27,198 nt of DNA from a virus: positions 1 through 27,198 of the IMG/VR virus record IMGVR_UViG_3300037041_000633; one strand, written 5' to 3'. The notes beneath the pieces were generated by a model. That model was not told the DNA's origin and did not search any database. It worked only from the letters and a program-made list of their open reading frames with translations. Positions 11,766 to 22,600 of this stretch are shown piece by piece (position 1 is the first letter of the stretch; the number at the start of each line of letters is the position of its first letter). Both the position numbers and the translations under genes were made by a program.

Positions 11766-12941
11766 GTAAAAAGTACGCTGACTTTTGAATTTATCTGCTA
11801 CTTTACATTTTAAAACCGCTTTTCTGCTGAAATCTTTGTATTCAACTTCGGGACTTTCAGAAACAATAACCGGCAAATCTAAATATCTGTATGAATGATT
11901 ATGTGCGTTATAATCCGAGATAAACAACTCATTTTCTGAGATAAAAAACAACTCTAATAACGGGCGTAAAATACATTCATTTTCAGGGTCTGTAATAATT
12001 TCGTAATCGTTCAGATTTTCTCTAATTACTCTCTTCATTTCTCTATTGTCGTAGATAATATTATCTATTGCCATATTAGGCTGGCGATTTCCTAAGTAAC
12101 CGTAAAATCTATGTGTACTTTCCACGTTTGAATTAGTGAAATCTATACCGTCAATCGTTTGTTTTCCGTTAAAGATAGCACGCACGCGAGCCGTTTTAAG
12201 AGCGTTATGAATGCTGTAAGGTAATAACTTATAATCTCCCCATAAAAGTAAGCCTGACAAGCCCGAAATACTATAATTAATTGCAAGTGTATAGTTTCCT
12301 TGTCCGAAAGTTGTTAATATTTCGTTCCAATCGCAAGTTGCATAAAAAGCGTTTATTTCATTTGGAAAAGCGTTAATCTCGAAAGTGCCTAATACATTTG
12401 CATCACAGTCTAATATTTGAAATTCTGCTGTATCTGCATCCGAAGCTAACTTTATCCAAAAAGAGGTTAAATCATTTTTCCAACTTTCAGCAGCAGAACC
12501 TAAAACAAGCTGCTCACAACAACAATCTTTGAGGCCTCTATCCTGCTCAGTGAATGACTGCGGAAGTTTAATAGCTATGTATTCACGAAAAATTCTATCT
12601 TCAATGCCGCAATTCAAAATGATAGGTATGCATTCCGAAGTTGTAAACTCGTCAAAATAACCAATTGCCCAACCAACAGGCACACTACCCAATGGAGGAC
12701 ACGGTGGTTCAGAATTTTTCCAAAATGTAGCTAATGGAAAAGCAGGATAACCAAGCCCTCCATAAGTTACTTCCCATTGTCCACCTCCTACATTATTATA
12801 ATATAGATAATAATCAACACTTAAATAAGTCCAAGTGTAGTAATTCTCGCTGTTATAAGTGCCCGCAATATTTAGTTCAACTACTGTAGAGGACAGCTCG
12901 TCACGGAGTCGAAATTCAATACGTATACATTCGCACGCCAT
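11763..12941 (-). CDS. Cysteine-rich tail protein
   Basis: A 392-residue protein, last of the tail genes. Residues about 25-95 form a small beta domain with YYTWTYLSVDYYLYYNNVGG, then QWEVTYGGLG and EPPCPP, a pattern I recall from the ends of other flavobacterial phage tail proteins. The rest is beta-rich. It has many cysteines for a virion protein (MACEC at the N terminus, DCCCEQ in the middle). Position after the fibre suggests a tail-tip, fibre or host-contact component. The function is not established. Confidence 0.6.
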   Translation of the reverse strand: MACECIRIEFRLRDELSSTVVELNIAGTYNSENYYTWTYLSVDYYLYYNNVGGGQWEVTYGGLGYPAFPLATFWKNSEPPCPPLGSVPVGWAIGYFDEFTTSECIPIILNCGIEDRIFREYIAIKLPQSFTEQDRGLKDCCCEQLVLGSAAESWKNDLTSFWIKLASDADTAEFQILDCDANVLGTFEINAFPNEINAFYATCDWNEILTTFGQGNYTLAINYSISGLSGLLLWGDYKLLPYSIHNALKTARVRAIFNGKQTIDGIDFTNSNVESTHRFYGYLGNRQPNMAIDNIIYDNREMKRVIRENLNDYEIITDPENECILRPLLELFFISENELFISDYNAHNHSYRYLDLPVIVSESPEVEYKDFSRKAVLKCKVADKFKSQRTFY

Positions 12942-12943
12942 AA

Positions 12944-13240
12944 TTATTTAGATTTAATTAGGGTAATAAAAGAATCAAATATTACCTTTTGCTCTTTGGT
13001 CATATCCAAATAATCCAACTCTATAAATGATTTTGGTATAGAATTTTCTATTGTATAGAATTTCATAATTCTCGCAATTGGGTCTGAAATATTAACCGTT
13101 AACAACTCTTGTGTATCTGAAAACTCATTCATAAAGAAATCATATTCCGAAGTCAAAGGATAACTTACTTGTTCATTTGTCATTTCATCATAACAATAGA
13201 TAGTATCTATCATTATGTCTATTTTAGTTACGTTTTCCAT
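12944..13240 (-). CDS. Hypothetical protein next to the fibre
   Basis: A 98-residue acidic protein (MENVTKIDIMIDTIYCYDEM...). Its ATG shares an A with the fibre gene's TAA (TAATG at 13242-13238), so translation is coupled to the fibre. In siphoviruses, small genes right after a fibre may encode assembly chaperones; the size and acidity would fit, but no family is recognised. Confidence 0.6.
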   Translation of the reverse strand: MENVTKIDIMIDTIYCYDEMTNEQVSYPLTSEYDFFMNEFSDTQELLTVNISDPIARIMKFYTIENSIPKSFIELDYLDMTKEQKVIFDSFITLIKSK

Positions 13241-15480
13241 TATAAAAATATATTACCTTGTGTATCTTCTACTGCTACTATTGCTTGAGTTATTAATGCG
13301 CTATACGCTCCCCCTCCTTTATAAGTGTTTCCTCTTGTTGATACTGCTTGAGAATTGTTATTATTAAATAAATATGGAGCCGAAGCATTGGATAAAATAA
13401 ATGTAGTGTTCAATATAATAGCAGGTATAAATGCGGTACTACTTGATATACCGATTCCAGCTGCATTATTCCAGTCACTTATAATAGTTGAATTATGTAT
13501 TTCAATTACAGCAGTATTAGCAAACATAGAATAACTGCTGGTTGATTTTGATGTTAAATTATACACTTTTGATACATTGCTAGACATTTGAACTCCTCTT
13601 GATGAAGAGCTGATACCTGTGCAATTGTATAATAATGAAATATTTGATGTAATCCCAATACCGCTTACAGAAATACCAACACATCCAATAAGATTTGTTG
13701 CATTTGTACATTCTAGACCAACTCCTGATGTAGACCTTCCTACGCAATTAATAGATGTTGTTTGCGCAGAAAATCCACTTCCACTAGTTGATATTCCTAC
13801 ACTGTTATATTGATTTCCTGCACCTCCGTAAATACCGTAACCTGAATCAGATATTCCTGTGCAGTTTTGAAGGTCTCCTCCGTTATGACAGCGAATACCC
13901 GTACCACCACTTGTTCCGTAACCAATACAATTATTTAATTTTGCTCCTCCTGAAGAAAAAATTCCAAAAGCACCGTAAACAGTTGTTGCATAAGCTACAG
14001 CGTAATTTATTTCGTGAGTAGAATTTGAATTAAACAATACACCACACCCGCTTCCCGAATTTCTAAATGTAGAACCTGAACAGTTGATTGTACCACTTCC
14101 ACCCGCGCCTAAACTTAAACAAGAATTATCAAATAAACTTCCAGTGCTTCCCGTTCTAATAACGTTTAGATTATTGATATTACAAGAAGTCACTACTGTA
14201 TTAGCTGCTGTTAAAGCATGAGTTAATCCCGAATTATTAAGCGTATAAGTGTGACCATTTCCATTAATATTAACTCCATTTTTCAGAGTAATTGTAACTG
14301 CTCCCGTTTCAACAACGCTTGTGAACATCTCAATAGTTTGTCCACTTGTAGCGGCTGCCATTGCAAGTGTCAAAGTAGCATAATATGTATAAATACCGCT
14401 TGAATTTGAAATTCCAAAGACACCACCTCCACCCGCAGGAGTAGGAATATTTAAAGTATCTGCTATGAATGTAGCTGCACCACTTCCCGTAGTTGTTAGC
14501 GTAATTTGGTTTTGTTTGCCGTTAAAAGTACTCCAATTTGCACTACTCAAAGCACCTCTATTTGTAGCGCTTGCCGTTGGTAAATTGAAAGTATGCGTAT
14601 CTGTTGCCGAGTTAATAGCAAAATCCGTTCCGCTCGTTCCTACTGCTAAATATTGCGTTTGTTTTGTTAATCCATTAATCGAAGAAATACCACTCGAAAA
14701 CGTTGTTATTACTTGGCTTAAATGCGAGTTTTGCGTATGGTGTTTAATCGTGCGTCCCATTACACTATTTACAACATACACACGTAATGCAATCCTATCA
14801 GTTGATAAAAGAGTTGTTAATGGCATTGGAACCGCACAAACGTACAAATCAATTGCCGTTCCATTCGTTATTCCTTCGGGGTTTGCTGAATTATTTGCTA
14901 TACTTGTAAAGGTTGTGCCATCGTATTTTAAAATTTCTATATAAAAAGCTGGCGTTCCACCGCTTGAACTAGCCGAAAAATACATCTCAAAGTTCCAATT
15001 TCCCGCAGGAATTTCAACAAGGTTTGGGTCGTTAACATCAGTCAACCATTGACTAATTAAACCATTTCCAGCAAGGGAGAAATCAACTCCAGTTCCAAGC
15101 ACTGGCGTTTTGCTCATTTGGAAATAAGTACCAACACTTGCAGCTGTCCCACCGTTCAAATAATAGTTAACGCTATTTCCGCCACCTCCACTCGTTGGAA
15201 AGGTCGCAAGCGTTCCATCGCCTCTAATGTATTGATTTGCTAAGCCCGCAGCCGTTAAAGTTAAAGTTCCCGTTCCATCAACAGGGCTACCCCCTACAAT
15301 AAAGGCACTCGGAGCAGTTAAACTTATCGCAATGCCTGACAACATGGCCGCTTTAATTGTAGAGCCTAATATCTTTGCCGTTTGATAAACCGCACCGTCC
15401 CAATAATCGATATCGTAATAATCGTCGTCACCGTAAACAAAACGTTCTAAAGGGTATTCGTGTATTTTTTGATTTGCCAT
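13240..15480 (-). CDS. Tail fibre/spike with right-handed beta-helix
   Basis: A 746-residue protein. Residues 1-60 are the likely attachment part. About 100-250 is a beta-sandwich-like region. Residues 272-322 carry the common fibre block YLAVGTSGTDFAINSATDTH, HTFNLPTASATNRGALSSANW. From about 355 the chain becomes a Gly/Ser/Asn-rich beta-helix; between about 517 and 645 the rungs repeat every 19-22 residues as N-C-x-G-I-S-x-S-G-x-G-I (for example NCTGISDSGYGIYG, GCVGISVSGIGITS). Such helices bind or cut surface polysaccharide. No catalytic pair can be assigned by eye. It is the best candidate for the host-range determinant. Confidence 0.8.
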   Translation of the reverse strand: MANQKIHEYPLERFVYGDDDYYDIDYWDGAVYQTAKILGSTIKAAMLSGIAISLTAPSAFIVGGSPVDGTGTLTLTAAGLANQYIRGDGTLATFPTSGGGGNSVNYYLNGGTAASVGTYFQMSKTPVLGTGVDFSLAGNGLISQWLTDVNDPNLVEIPAGNWNFEMYFSASSSGGTPAFYIEILKYDGTTFTSIANNSANPEGITNGTAIDLYVCAVPMPLTTLLSTDRIALRVYVVNSVMGRTIKHHTQNSHLSQVITTFSSGISSINGLTKQTQYLAVGTSGTDFAINSATDTHTFNLPTASATNRGALSSANWSTFNGKQNQITLTTTGSGAATFIADTLNIPTPAGGGGVFGISNSSGIYTYYATLTLAMAAATSGQTIEMFTSVVETGAVTITLKNGVNINGNGHTYTLNNSGLTHALTAANTVVTSCNINNLNVIRTGSTGSLFDNSCLSLGAGGSGTINCSGSTFRNSGSGCGVLFNSNSTHEINYAVAYATTVYGAFGIFSSGGAKLNNCIGYGTSGGTGIRCHNGGDLQNCTGISDSGYGIYGGAGNQYNSVGISTSGSGFSAQTTSINCVGRSTSGVGLECTNATNLIGCVGISVSGIGITSNISLLYNCTGISSSSRGVQMSSNVSKVYNLTSKSTSSYSMFANTAVIEIHNSTIISDWNNAAGIGISSSTAFIPAIILNTTFILSNASAPYLFNNNNSQAVSTRGNTYKGGGAYSALITQAIVAVEDTQGNIFL

Positions 15481-15482
15481 AA

Positions 15483-17756
15483 TTACGCTATAATTTTATT
15501 GTCGTCATCTGTTGTCAACTTATCTAAATCCGTTGTAGTGATTTTAAACACTGGAGACTCAAGCGAACAACCTTTAATTTTAGTAGTGAATTTAACACCG
15601 TTTGCAAGGTTGATTAAATCGGGGTTAAAAAAGCATTCCATCTTAGCAAGTGTTGGAGTTGGAAAAGTAAGTTTACATTTCGTTTCGCCAACTAAAGGAA
15701 CTAATGGATTTGAAGGGTTGTTATCATAATCGATAACCGTACTTGATATAAATCTCGGGTTGCTTTCCGTAGGTTCGACCGTTATCATTCCCCAGGTTAC
15801 AGCGTCGTCCCAAACCTCCCCACTAATTAAAGAATGAGTTGCAATAACACGCATTAACTGACCCTCTGTAACGATGCCTACGTTCGTATTTGTAGCGTCA
15901 ATGTACAATTCTATGTTCTGAACGATTAACGGCTCTGAGTCGTAGTCTTTATCGAGTACAGTATCTTCAAAAATGTAAGCAAGTCCGTCTTTTACAAGTT
16001 CGATATTTAAACGAAGTTCCCAATCGCCTAAATTATTGAAGTTAAACCAATTCTTTGTCTGTTCGTTAGGATAAAAATCAGCATCAGCATTCAACTGTTG
16101 TAGCCAATATTCCCAACGTAAAAGGAATGGAAAATATACCTTAATACCGTATTCCGTTAAAGTGTCGATTGTAGGCTCTAATTTTAAAGTAGCTATTCGT
16201 TTTGCACTTGTTGTTGGTAACGTGTTTTGAACGGTGTTTGATTGATTAATTATGTACTGACCGCCAACAAAAGGAATAGTTGATATGTTAAAAAAGCACG
16301 TATTCAAGTCAAAACTTTCAAGCGTTGTAGGGTTGTAAGCCACAATTCTATATTCTATTGAGTCATAAACCGCTCCTTTTTCAAGTAAAAATTTACCACA
16401 AAATGCAAGGTCGTCCTCCGTATTCGCTTCGTATGTAAGCGCCGTATCTGCTGACTCAGTAGTGTTGTCTGAGTGGTCAATAAAGATGTTTTGAACGGGA
16501 ATTAATGGTCCTCCAACGGGCGGAGATTTGCTCAGTTGGTCGTTAAACACTAATAGGTTAAGATTGCCAAATTTAACCCACAATTTAAACAATCTGTCGC
16601 CATCTTCTAAGCCATCGAAGAACGTTGTAAATGAAGCGTTCGGAGTAAATGTAATTTTTAAAGTGTTTATCGTTCCAACCGTAATAATCGAATCTAATTC
16701 AAGCGTATAATTACCGCCAAATTCATTTGTCAAAGATGTATAAGCCGTTCCAACAGTCGGGACAGTACTACCCAAAGCCATTGAAATCTCGCCTTGTGAA
16801 TAAGGACGGTTTTTATAATAGTCTACATTAATGGATTGATAAGCCGCACCGATTGCATAGTCAACACTTGCTGAATCAACAATTACATCAAATGTTGTTG
16901 GTGAAGACCAATCTAAAACAGTTACACCTTGAACAAGTACAGCATCAACAACGCCTGTATTATAAGGTTGGTCGAAATATCCAGTATTTCCAGATTCATT
17001 TAGTAAAGATATTGATTTTGCAAAGGGTTCATCCGCTAAACTTGCCCACTCTAATTTAAGATAAGTTTTTAAACATTCAGCAGTGAAAAACCAATCGGGG
17101 TTTCTTATACCACTTTGTAAATATTCTAATTCAAGCAAAAAAGACCGCTCCAAAGAACCATCTTCAAGGACGTTATCAGCTTGCCTCGTCAACTCGCTAC
17201 TTGTTAAATATTGACCCGATTTATTAACAAGCTCAATGCCTGTAATTGTCGAACCAACCGCAAGGATATCCGTACCTTCAAACTTCATTCGAGTGCTTTC
17301 GCCATCAATTAAGGAGAAAGGCATTCCAGCAGTTGAATTTAAAACGTGATTAAGTGACGCTTCCAAAGTCGAACGCATCCTATAAGTAGCGTAAATAATA
17401 AAGAACTGTTGAGCCGTGTTATCGTACCAATAAGGGATACTCGATAACTGAATTATTGTATCGTCAACGTACAAAACTGAGGTTGTCCAACTGTAAATTG
17501 AAGTTCCTGACACATCATAAACGTTACAAGTTACGTTGTCACCAGGTCGAAAACCCTCTTCAATCCAACTTTGTGAACTCGATGTAATTTGATTTGTGAT
17601 AGCATCTAAAAACAAAGGATTTGTAAGTGATGAAAATCGTATCGTAGCCCGTAATGTAAGCGCAAGTTTCACCTTATCGCCTGCATTCATTCTGTAAAAT
17701 CCTAACGAATTGCCAAAAATATCAGTGTATGTTTTGTTAAATATTTGTACCGGCAT
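15483..17756 (-). CDS. Large tail-tip structural protein
   Basis: A 757-residue protein, beta-rich throughout, no signal peptide or membrane helix. It lies between the tail-tip hub and the beta-helix fibre. No motif of known enzymes is visible. The start MPVQIFNKTYTDIFGNSLGF overlaps the end of the small coiled-coil gene by 20 bases. Position and size suggest a baseplate or central tip protein to which the fibre attaches; this is inferred from gene order. Confidence 0.65.
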   Translation of the reverse strand: MPVQIFNKTYTDIFGNSLGFYRMNAGDKVKLALTLRATIRFSSLTNPLFLDAITNQITSSSQSWIEEGFRPGDNVTCNVYDVSGTSIYSWTTSVLYVDDTIIQLSSIPYWYDNTAQQFFIIYATYRMRSTLEASLNHVLNSTAGMPFSLIDGESTRMKFEGTDILAVGSTITGIELVNKSGQYLTSSELTRQADNVLEDGSLERSFLLELEYLQSGIRNPDWFFTAECLKTYLKLEWASLADEPFAKSISLLNESGNTGYFDQPYNTGVVDAVLVQGVTVLDWSSPTTFDVIVDSASVDYAIGAAYQSINVDYYKNRPYSQGEISMALGSTVPTVGTAYTSLTNEFGGNYTLELDSIITVGTINTLKITFTPNASFTTFFDGLEDGDRLFKLWVKFGNLNLLVFNDQLSKSPPVGGPLIPVQNIFIDHSDNTTESADTALTYEANTEDDLAFCGKFLLEKGAVYDSIEYRIVAYNPTTLESFDLNTCFFNISTIPFVGGQYIINQSNTVQNTLPTTSAKRIATLKLEPTIDTLTEYGIKVYFPFLLRWEYWLQQLNADADFYPNEQTKNWFNFNNLGDWELRLNIELVKDGLAYIFEDTVLDKDYDSEPLIVQNIELYIDATNTNVGIVTEGQLMRVIATHSLISGEVWDDAVTWGMITVEPTESNPRFISSTVIDYDNNPSNPLVPLVGETKCKLTFPTPTLAKMECFFNPDLINLANGVKFTTKIKGCSLESPVFKITTTDLDKLTTDDDNKIIA

Positions 17757-17955
17757 ATCTGTTCTGAATTTCGTTTAGTGCTAATATATTTCCGTCTTTT
17801 GCTGCTCTTAAAGCTGCGTTTATATCGTTTTGAATAGGCAAAATAGCCTTTTGTTCTTCAACATTTAGGTCTTTCAACAAGTTTTTGTTTAAATCAAGAA
17901 GTTTTTTAAGTGACTCACTCAAATTTTTATTCAATTCTTTAAATTGTTCTTCCAT
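17737..17955 (-). CDS. Small coiled-coil protein of the tail tip
   Basis: A 72-residue protein starting MEEQFKELNKNLSESLKKLL. The ATG at 17955 is one base after the TAA of the hub gene and is chosen over a start 29 codons upstream that would lie inside that gene. Residues 1-35 form a clear Leu-rich coiled coil; the C-terminal half is also helical. It may bridge hub and tip proteins. No family recognised. Confidence 0.6.
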   Translation of the reverse strand: MEEQFKELNKNLSESLKKLLDLNKNLLKDLNVEEQKAILPIQNDINAALRAAKDGNILALNEIQNRYAGTNI

Positions 17956-17956
17956 A

Positions 17957-19675
17957 TTAATCGTTAATTGTAAGCGTTGTAACCTTTCCACTTGCATAAT
18001 TATCGGGTATTCTGTATGTAATAGTTGCAAGGCTCTTCTCATCTATCCACTCAAGTTGAAGAATCTCACAATTTACCCCGCCAATTTCCGCATAATTATT
18101 ATTTAGCAAAGTTACGAAATCCTCCTCCATAATTCGCAATCTGACTGAACTTTTAATTTTCCAACTGTTTAACTGAATTTGATTTATGTAATGGTACTTA
18201 TTCCATAGGCTACTTGCGCTTACATAATTCTTGAAATTTGCGGGTTGTTTTCCTGCAACAGTATAAAGTAACTTAGTCACGGAAAAAAAGTTTTGACTAA
18301 TAATCATTATACCCACGCGCGCATCAATTTTAGCTGCTAAATTAGTACCGCCTCCAAACATTCCACTCACTTCGTCTATTAATTCAAACAATGTCTTCGC
18401 TTGCTTTTCAAGCCAATTTAAAGAGTCTTTTCGTTGTCCTAATGCAAAGGGAGGCGCAACGTCTTGAAGTCCCTTAATCGTTACCAAATCGGCATTAACA
18501 ATGTTTACGGGCTCAGTTGAAAACTCCGCATCGTGAATATCATAAAGTTCATCCATCGTATTTAAATCCATCGAGTCTAAAGTGTAATGAATGTAGTATC
18601 TTTTCCAAACGTCATCTGAGTTATACGTAAATTCGTCTTGTCGGTCAGCTTGAATAACCATAGCGGGTGCAACGTTCATCGATGTAATATCCTGCCAAAA
18701 ATCTCTTCGTTCAATTTGAACAACTCCATTAACTACCTTTGTTCGTGCGTTAAACGTTGTTTCGACAGCCGTAATAAGACTGCCCAACGTGCTTACAGTG
18801 TCGCTTGAACTTGGGACGCCCTTATTAAATGGAGCAACCAAATCGTCTGAGATGAATTTAAAGATTCCTTTACGACCTCGAACTAATGGAACAGGCAAAA
18901 CTGTAAAACTAGTAGAAGAAAGTAGAGTTGAATCAAGCGTAAATCCTAAATATTCACATCCTTTTTCGATTAAATCTTTTACTTTACACCCTAATAAATA
19001 GCGAACTTTAGGAAAAATCAAGTTGAATAATTGAAGACCTAAATTAGTAATTGCAATAAGTAACCCTGCAATATAAATAACTTGCGCTAATATATTAAGC
19101 ACATAACTTATAATGTCACCTAATCCAATTACGGGACCAGACGCCCCTACGGAAGGTGTACTCGCTTGAACACCCTCTGAGACCGTTGTCGCTAAGTCTT
19201 TAATAGCCGAAATAAGCGCATCCGTCATAGAGTAGAGACCCAACGCTAAACTAATAGCAAGTTCAGCTTGATTGTCTTTAACAACGATATACGGCACTTT
19301 GAAACGAGGGAAAACAACGCCTTTTTTAAGCATCAATTCAAAGGATGTACCGTTCGCATCTTCAAAAAACTTGTCTGCTGATTGTCTACGTAGTATTTTC
19401 AACTCACATTCGTAACTACGGAAAATTGGCGCGCTAGTAAGGTCAACATAATAGTTTAAACTTATACCGTTTGCCATCTGAACTCTGTAAGGAATCCCCT
19501 CAAAAATTCCAAGCGTTGTAATATGGTCTTGAACGATTCCATACGCTTCACGGGGTAAAATAATAGTGTCTACATTGATTTTAAGCACTTCGGGGTTATC
19601 TGTGAAGTCGGAAATTACTCCGATTTCTTCACGGTTGCGAGGCGTTATTTCAATCTCATTTAAAAAGTGTCTCAT
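17957..19675 (-). CDS. Tail-tip hub / distal tail protein with hydrophobic segment
   Basis: A 572-residue protein directly after the tape measure, the usual site of the distal tail or hub protein. The first 105 residues look like a Dit-like beta domain. Residues about 183-222 are strongly hydrophobic (IGLGDIISYVLNILAQVIYI, then AGLLIAITNLGLQLFNLIF), unusual for a soluble virion protein. The remainder is alpha/beta. The ATG overlaps the tape-measure stop as ATGA. The hydrophobic part could insert in the host envelope during DNA entry. Confidence 0.7.
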   Translation of the reverse strand: MRHFLNEIEITPRNREEIGVISDFTDNPEVLKINVDTIILPREAYGIVQDHITTLGIFEGIPYRVQMANGISLNYYVDLTSAPIFRSYECELKILRRQSADKFFEDANGTSFELMLKKGVVFPRFKVPYIVVKDNQAELAISLALGLYSMTDALISAIKDLATTVSEGVQASTPSVGASGPVIGLGDIISYVLNILAQVIYIAGLLIAITNLGLQLFNLIFPKVRYLLGCKVKDLIEKGCEYLGFTLDSTLLSSTSFTVLPVPLVRGRKGIFKFISDDLVAPFNKGVPSSSDTVSTLGSLITAVETTFNARTKVVNGVVQIERRDFWQDITSMNVAPAMVIQADRQDEFTYNSDDVWKRYYIHYTLDSMDLNTMDELYDIHDAEFSTEPVNIVNADLVTIKGLQDVAPPFALGQRKDSLNWLEKQAKTLFELIDEVSGMFGGGTNLAAKIDARVGIMIISQNFFSVTKLLYTVAGKQPANFKNYVSASSLWNKYHYINQIQLNSWKIKSSVRLRIMEEDFVTLLNNNYAEIGGVNCEILQLEWIDEKSLATITYRIPDNYASGKVTTLTIND

Positions 19676-22600
19676 CTTCTAACTTTATAACGGTTGTATG
19701 TTGTTGTATTTCCTTGTTTTGTGCTCTTAACGATTTCCATAACTGACTGCGTTATTTCGCCTATTCCAATATTCGTTTCGGGCTTGGATTTGATTGCCTC
19801 TTGTAAGTTTTTTATTTCGTTTACCAAAAGAGCCGTGTCAAAAGAGCTACCTATTTGACTATTCGAACGTATTATTTTACCGTTTTGGTATTCATTAGCC
19901 ATCTTTGCAAGTGCCTCATTACTTAAACCGCCGATTTGCTCGTTCAAACTCTTTGGAATTACTCGCTCGTTCGGGTGCAATACAGCGTGAAAACCTCCCT
20001 TTCCATCTATACCGTTACCATTCTTTCCAGTGTCCTCCGTACCATCGTAGAATGTAGGTAAACTTGCGATAAACTGCTGTAAAAGCATTGTGTCCTTAAT
20101 AGTGTCAAGTAATGGATGTTCAGAGCCGCCCGCTACTTTAGCATTGTAAGTTGAATAAACGCTTTCCGCTAACTTAATACGTTGCTGTTTTTTCAGCTCT
20201 TTTGCTTTCTGCGCATTGGCTTCATTTATAATTTTCTGCTGTTCTGCAAGGCTTTCTTTAGCGTTAATATTACCGTTTGCTGCGAGTGTTTGCAAGGTTG
20301 TATACTGCGTGTTTGCGGCTGCAATCTCTTTGTCAATTTGTTCTATCTTTTTATTCGATTGTGCAATAAAGAAATCTGCTGCTCCTTTGACAAGTTCCTC
20401 TTCCGTTTTTTGGTTCTTCGCCTTTTGCTCAAGTGCTTTTGTGTCCGCCTCTTCGTTATCTTTTAAAGATTTATCAGCAAATTCAGTTTGTAAATCAGCA
20501 CGTTTAAGAGCGTATTCAGCTATTATTTTGTTTTTAGCTGCTTCATTCTTTCCAACTGATAAAAGTTCCGCTTGTTCCTGCTCGTTTAACAACTCTAATT
20601 GTGCATTTTGTAGTTGAATTTCAAGCGCAATTGCCTCAAGTCCTTTTGCCTTTTTAAGTTTTAATTGAATTTCAAGTACTTTTGTTTCGGCTTTTGTTAC
20701 GTCTTTATTCTCTTTTAATACAGCCAATTTAGCTTGATAATCCGCCTCATTTAATAATCTCGCCTCTTGATATTGTTGGTCTCTATTTAACAAATCGGTT
20801 GAAGCTAATCTTTCCGCTTTTAATTGATTATCTCTATCTGTTTTTTGCTTTAAAAGTATTTGTTCTGCTGTGCTTGTGCGTTCAAATTCTGCATTTATCA
20901 AATCATCAAGTGACGCTTTCAAGTCCTCATTTGCTTTAACTTGACCATTTGTTGCGTCTGTTAAGGAATTAGTTGCTCCTGCTGCTTTGTCTATTACTGG
21001 AACATAACGCCCTTCTGTTTCATTTGTCAACTCAACTTGAACCATTCCATAAGTAGCAAGTCTTTTATTTAACTCTTCTAAATCTTTATAATATTTGATT
21101 AATTTTTCATCAGTTGCTTTTAAATAATTATCAGCTTCTTTTGTGGCTTCGGAAAGAGTTTTTCCCATATTCATCTGTACATCAATATTAAATTGTCTAT
21201 CTTTTGCTAATTCTTTATTTCGTTTGTAAATATCACTTTGTATTTTGCTTTGTTTTTCTAAATTACGTGTAGTGGCTTCATCATATTTAGTCATTTTATA
21301 CTTCACACGTTGATAAGCAATATAATCTTTAACAGCTAAATTTAACACTGCTTGAAAAGCTGTTTCATCACTTAGATTTTTTAAAGTTGTTCCATATTGG
21401 TCGTTTATTTGTTTAATCAATTTAGTACGCTCTTCACTATTTTTGTTAGTTGCTTTTAATTGATATACAAGTCCAACAAATTGAGTACTTTCTTCGGCTA
21501 TAAATTTGCTTGATTTAGCAACTTCTTCGTTTGCTCTTTTTTCAGCTTCCGCCCTCGCTTTTGTAGCCTTTTCCGCCTCTTCATTTCCACTAACTAAACT
21601 ATAAATACCGTATGCAAGTGCCGCTATTCCTGCGATAATTGCTACTATCGGTAGTGCTTTCATAGCCTTACCAAGTCCACTTGTCGCCACCGTTGCCGCC
21701 TCAGTAGCCACCGTTTGAGTAGTCGTTACCGTTGTATCTACAACCTTTGCACTTGTAAACAACCCCATTTTTGTAGCCGCTGCAATAAAAGCCGCTTTAA
21801 CCTCCGTTACGGTGTCCCCTAATGCGCCTAAACTTGTTAAGGCTTCCGACATTGCAGCTAATTGTTGAAGTTTTAACATGGCTTGCATTGCGCCCTCTGA
21901 TTCAATACCAAATAACCCCATTGCACCCGTCATTCCTGCGAACGCATCTATACCAACTTTACCCGCTTTCGCTATACCCGTTCCTAAGTTTTCAACAGCT
22001 GAACCCGCAGTGGATTTAATAACGGCGTTTGTATCCATTATCTTATCTTTTAGCTCCCCAGCATCAATTGTCATTTGCTTAAAACGTGGGTCAGTTGACT
22101 CCATATTTTGAAGAGCCTGAGTCATTTCACGCAATTGTTGTTTTAACCCTTTGGTCGCGCCTTCATAATTACCTACATTTCGGAAATTGTCACCTACTGT
22201 TTTATCAATTTGCTTTAATTCAGCATCCGCAATATTAACCGCTGCTGAAACCTCTTTAAATTGTGTTTCAAGTGTTGCGTATGCTGCCGTTCCTTTTTGT
22301 CCTGACTTTTCAAGTGCTGACATTTGAGCGAGTAACTCCTTTGCTTCATTTTTAATGGCTCTTGTACTTGCTTCAAGTTGTTTGTAGGCACTCGCCTCAT
22401 TAATTGCGGCTTTCGCTGCCTTTTCAGTTGCTTTGGCTTTATCGTTTTCAGTTTTTGCAATAGCGTTGTTTGTTTTAATTGTCTCCTGTGCTAACTTTTG
22501 CTTTTTAATATCAATATCAACTAAAATTTTATCCGCTGCTGCTAAGTCTTTTGTCGCTTGTGCAAGTACTTTGTCAATTTCTACGGCATCACTTTTGGCT

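Noticed and set aside
14465-14944. Long plus-strand open frame inside the fibre gene
   Set aside because: It is antisense to the well-supported fibre frame, low in plausible protein features, and no plus-strand gene is otherwise supported in the window.
20182-20617. Plus-strand open frames opposite the tape measure
   Set aside because: They arise as complements of Lys/Glu-rich coiled coil (Phe/Leu/Cys-rich antisense) and lack coupled neighbours.
22215-22460. 81-codon minus-strand frame inside the tape measure
   Set aside because: Gln/Lys/Arg-rich alternative frame of the tape measure coding sequence; no sign of independent expression.
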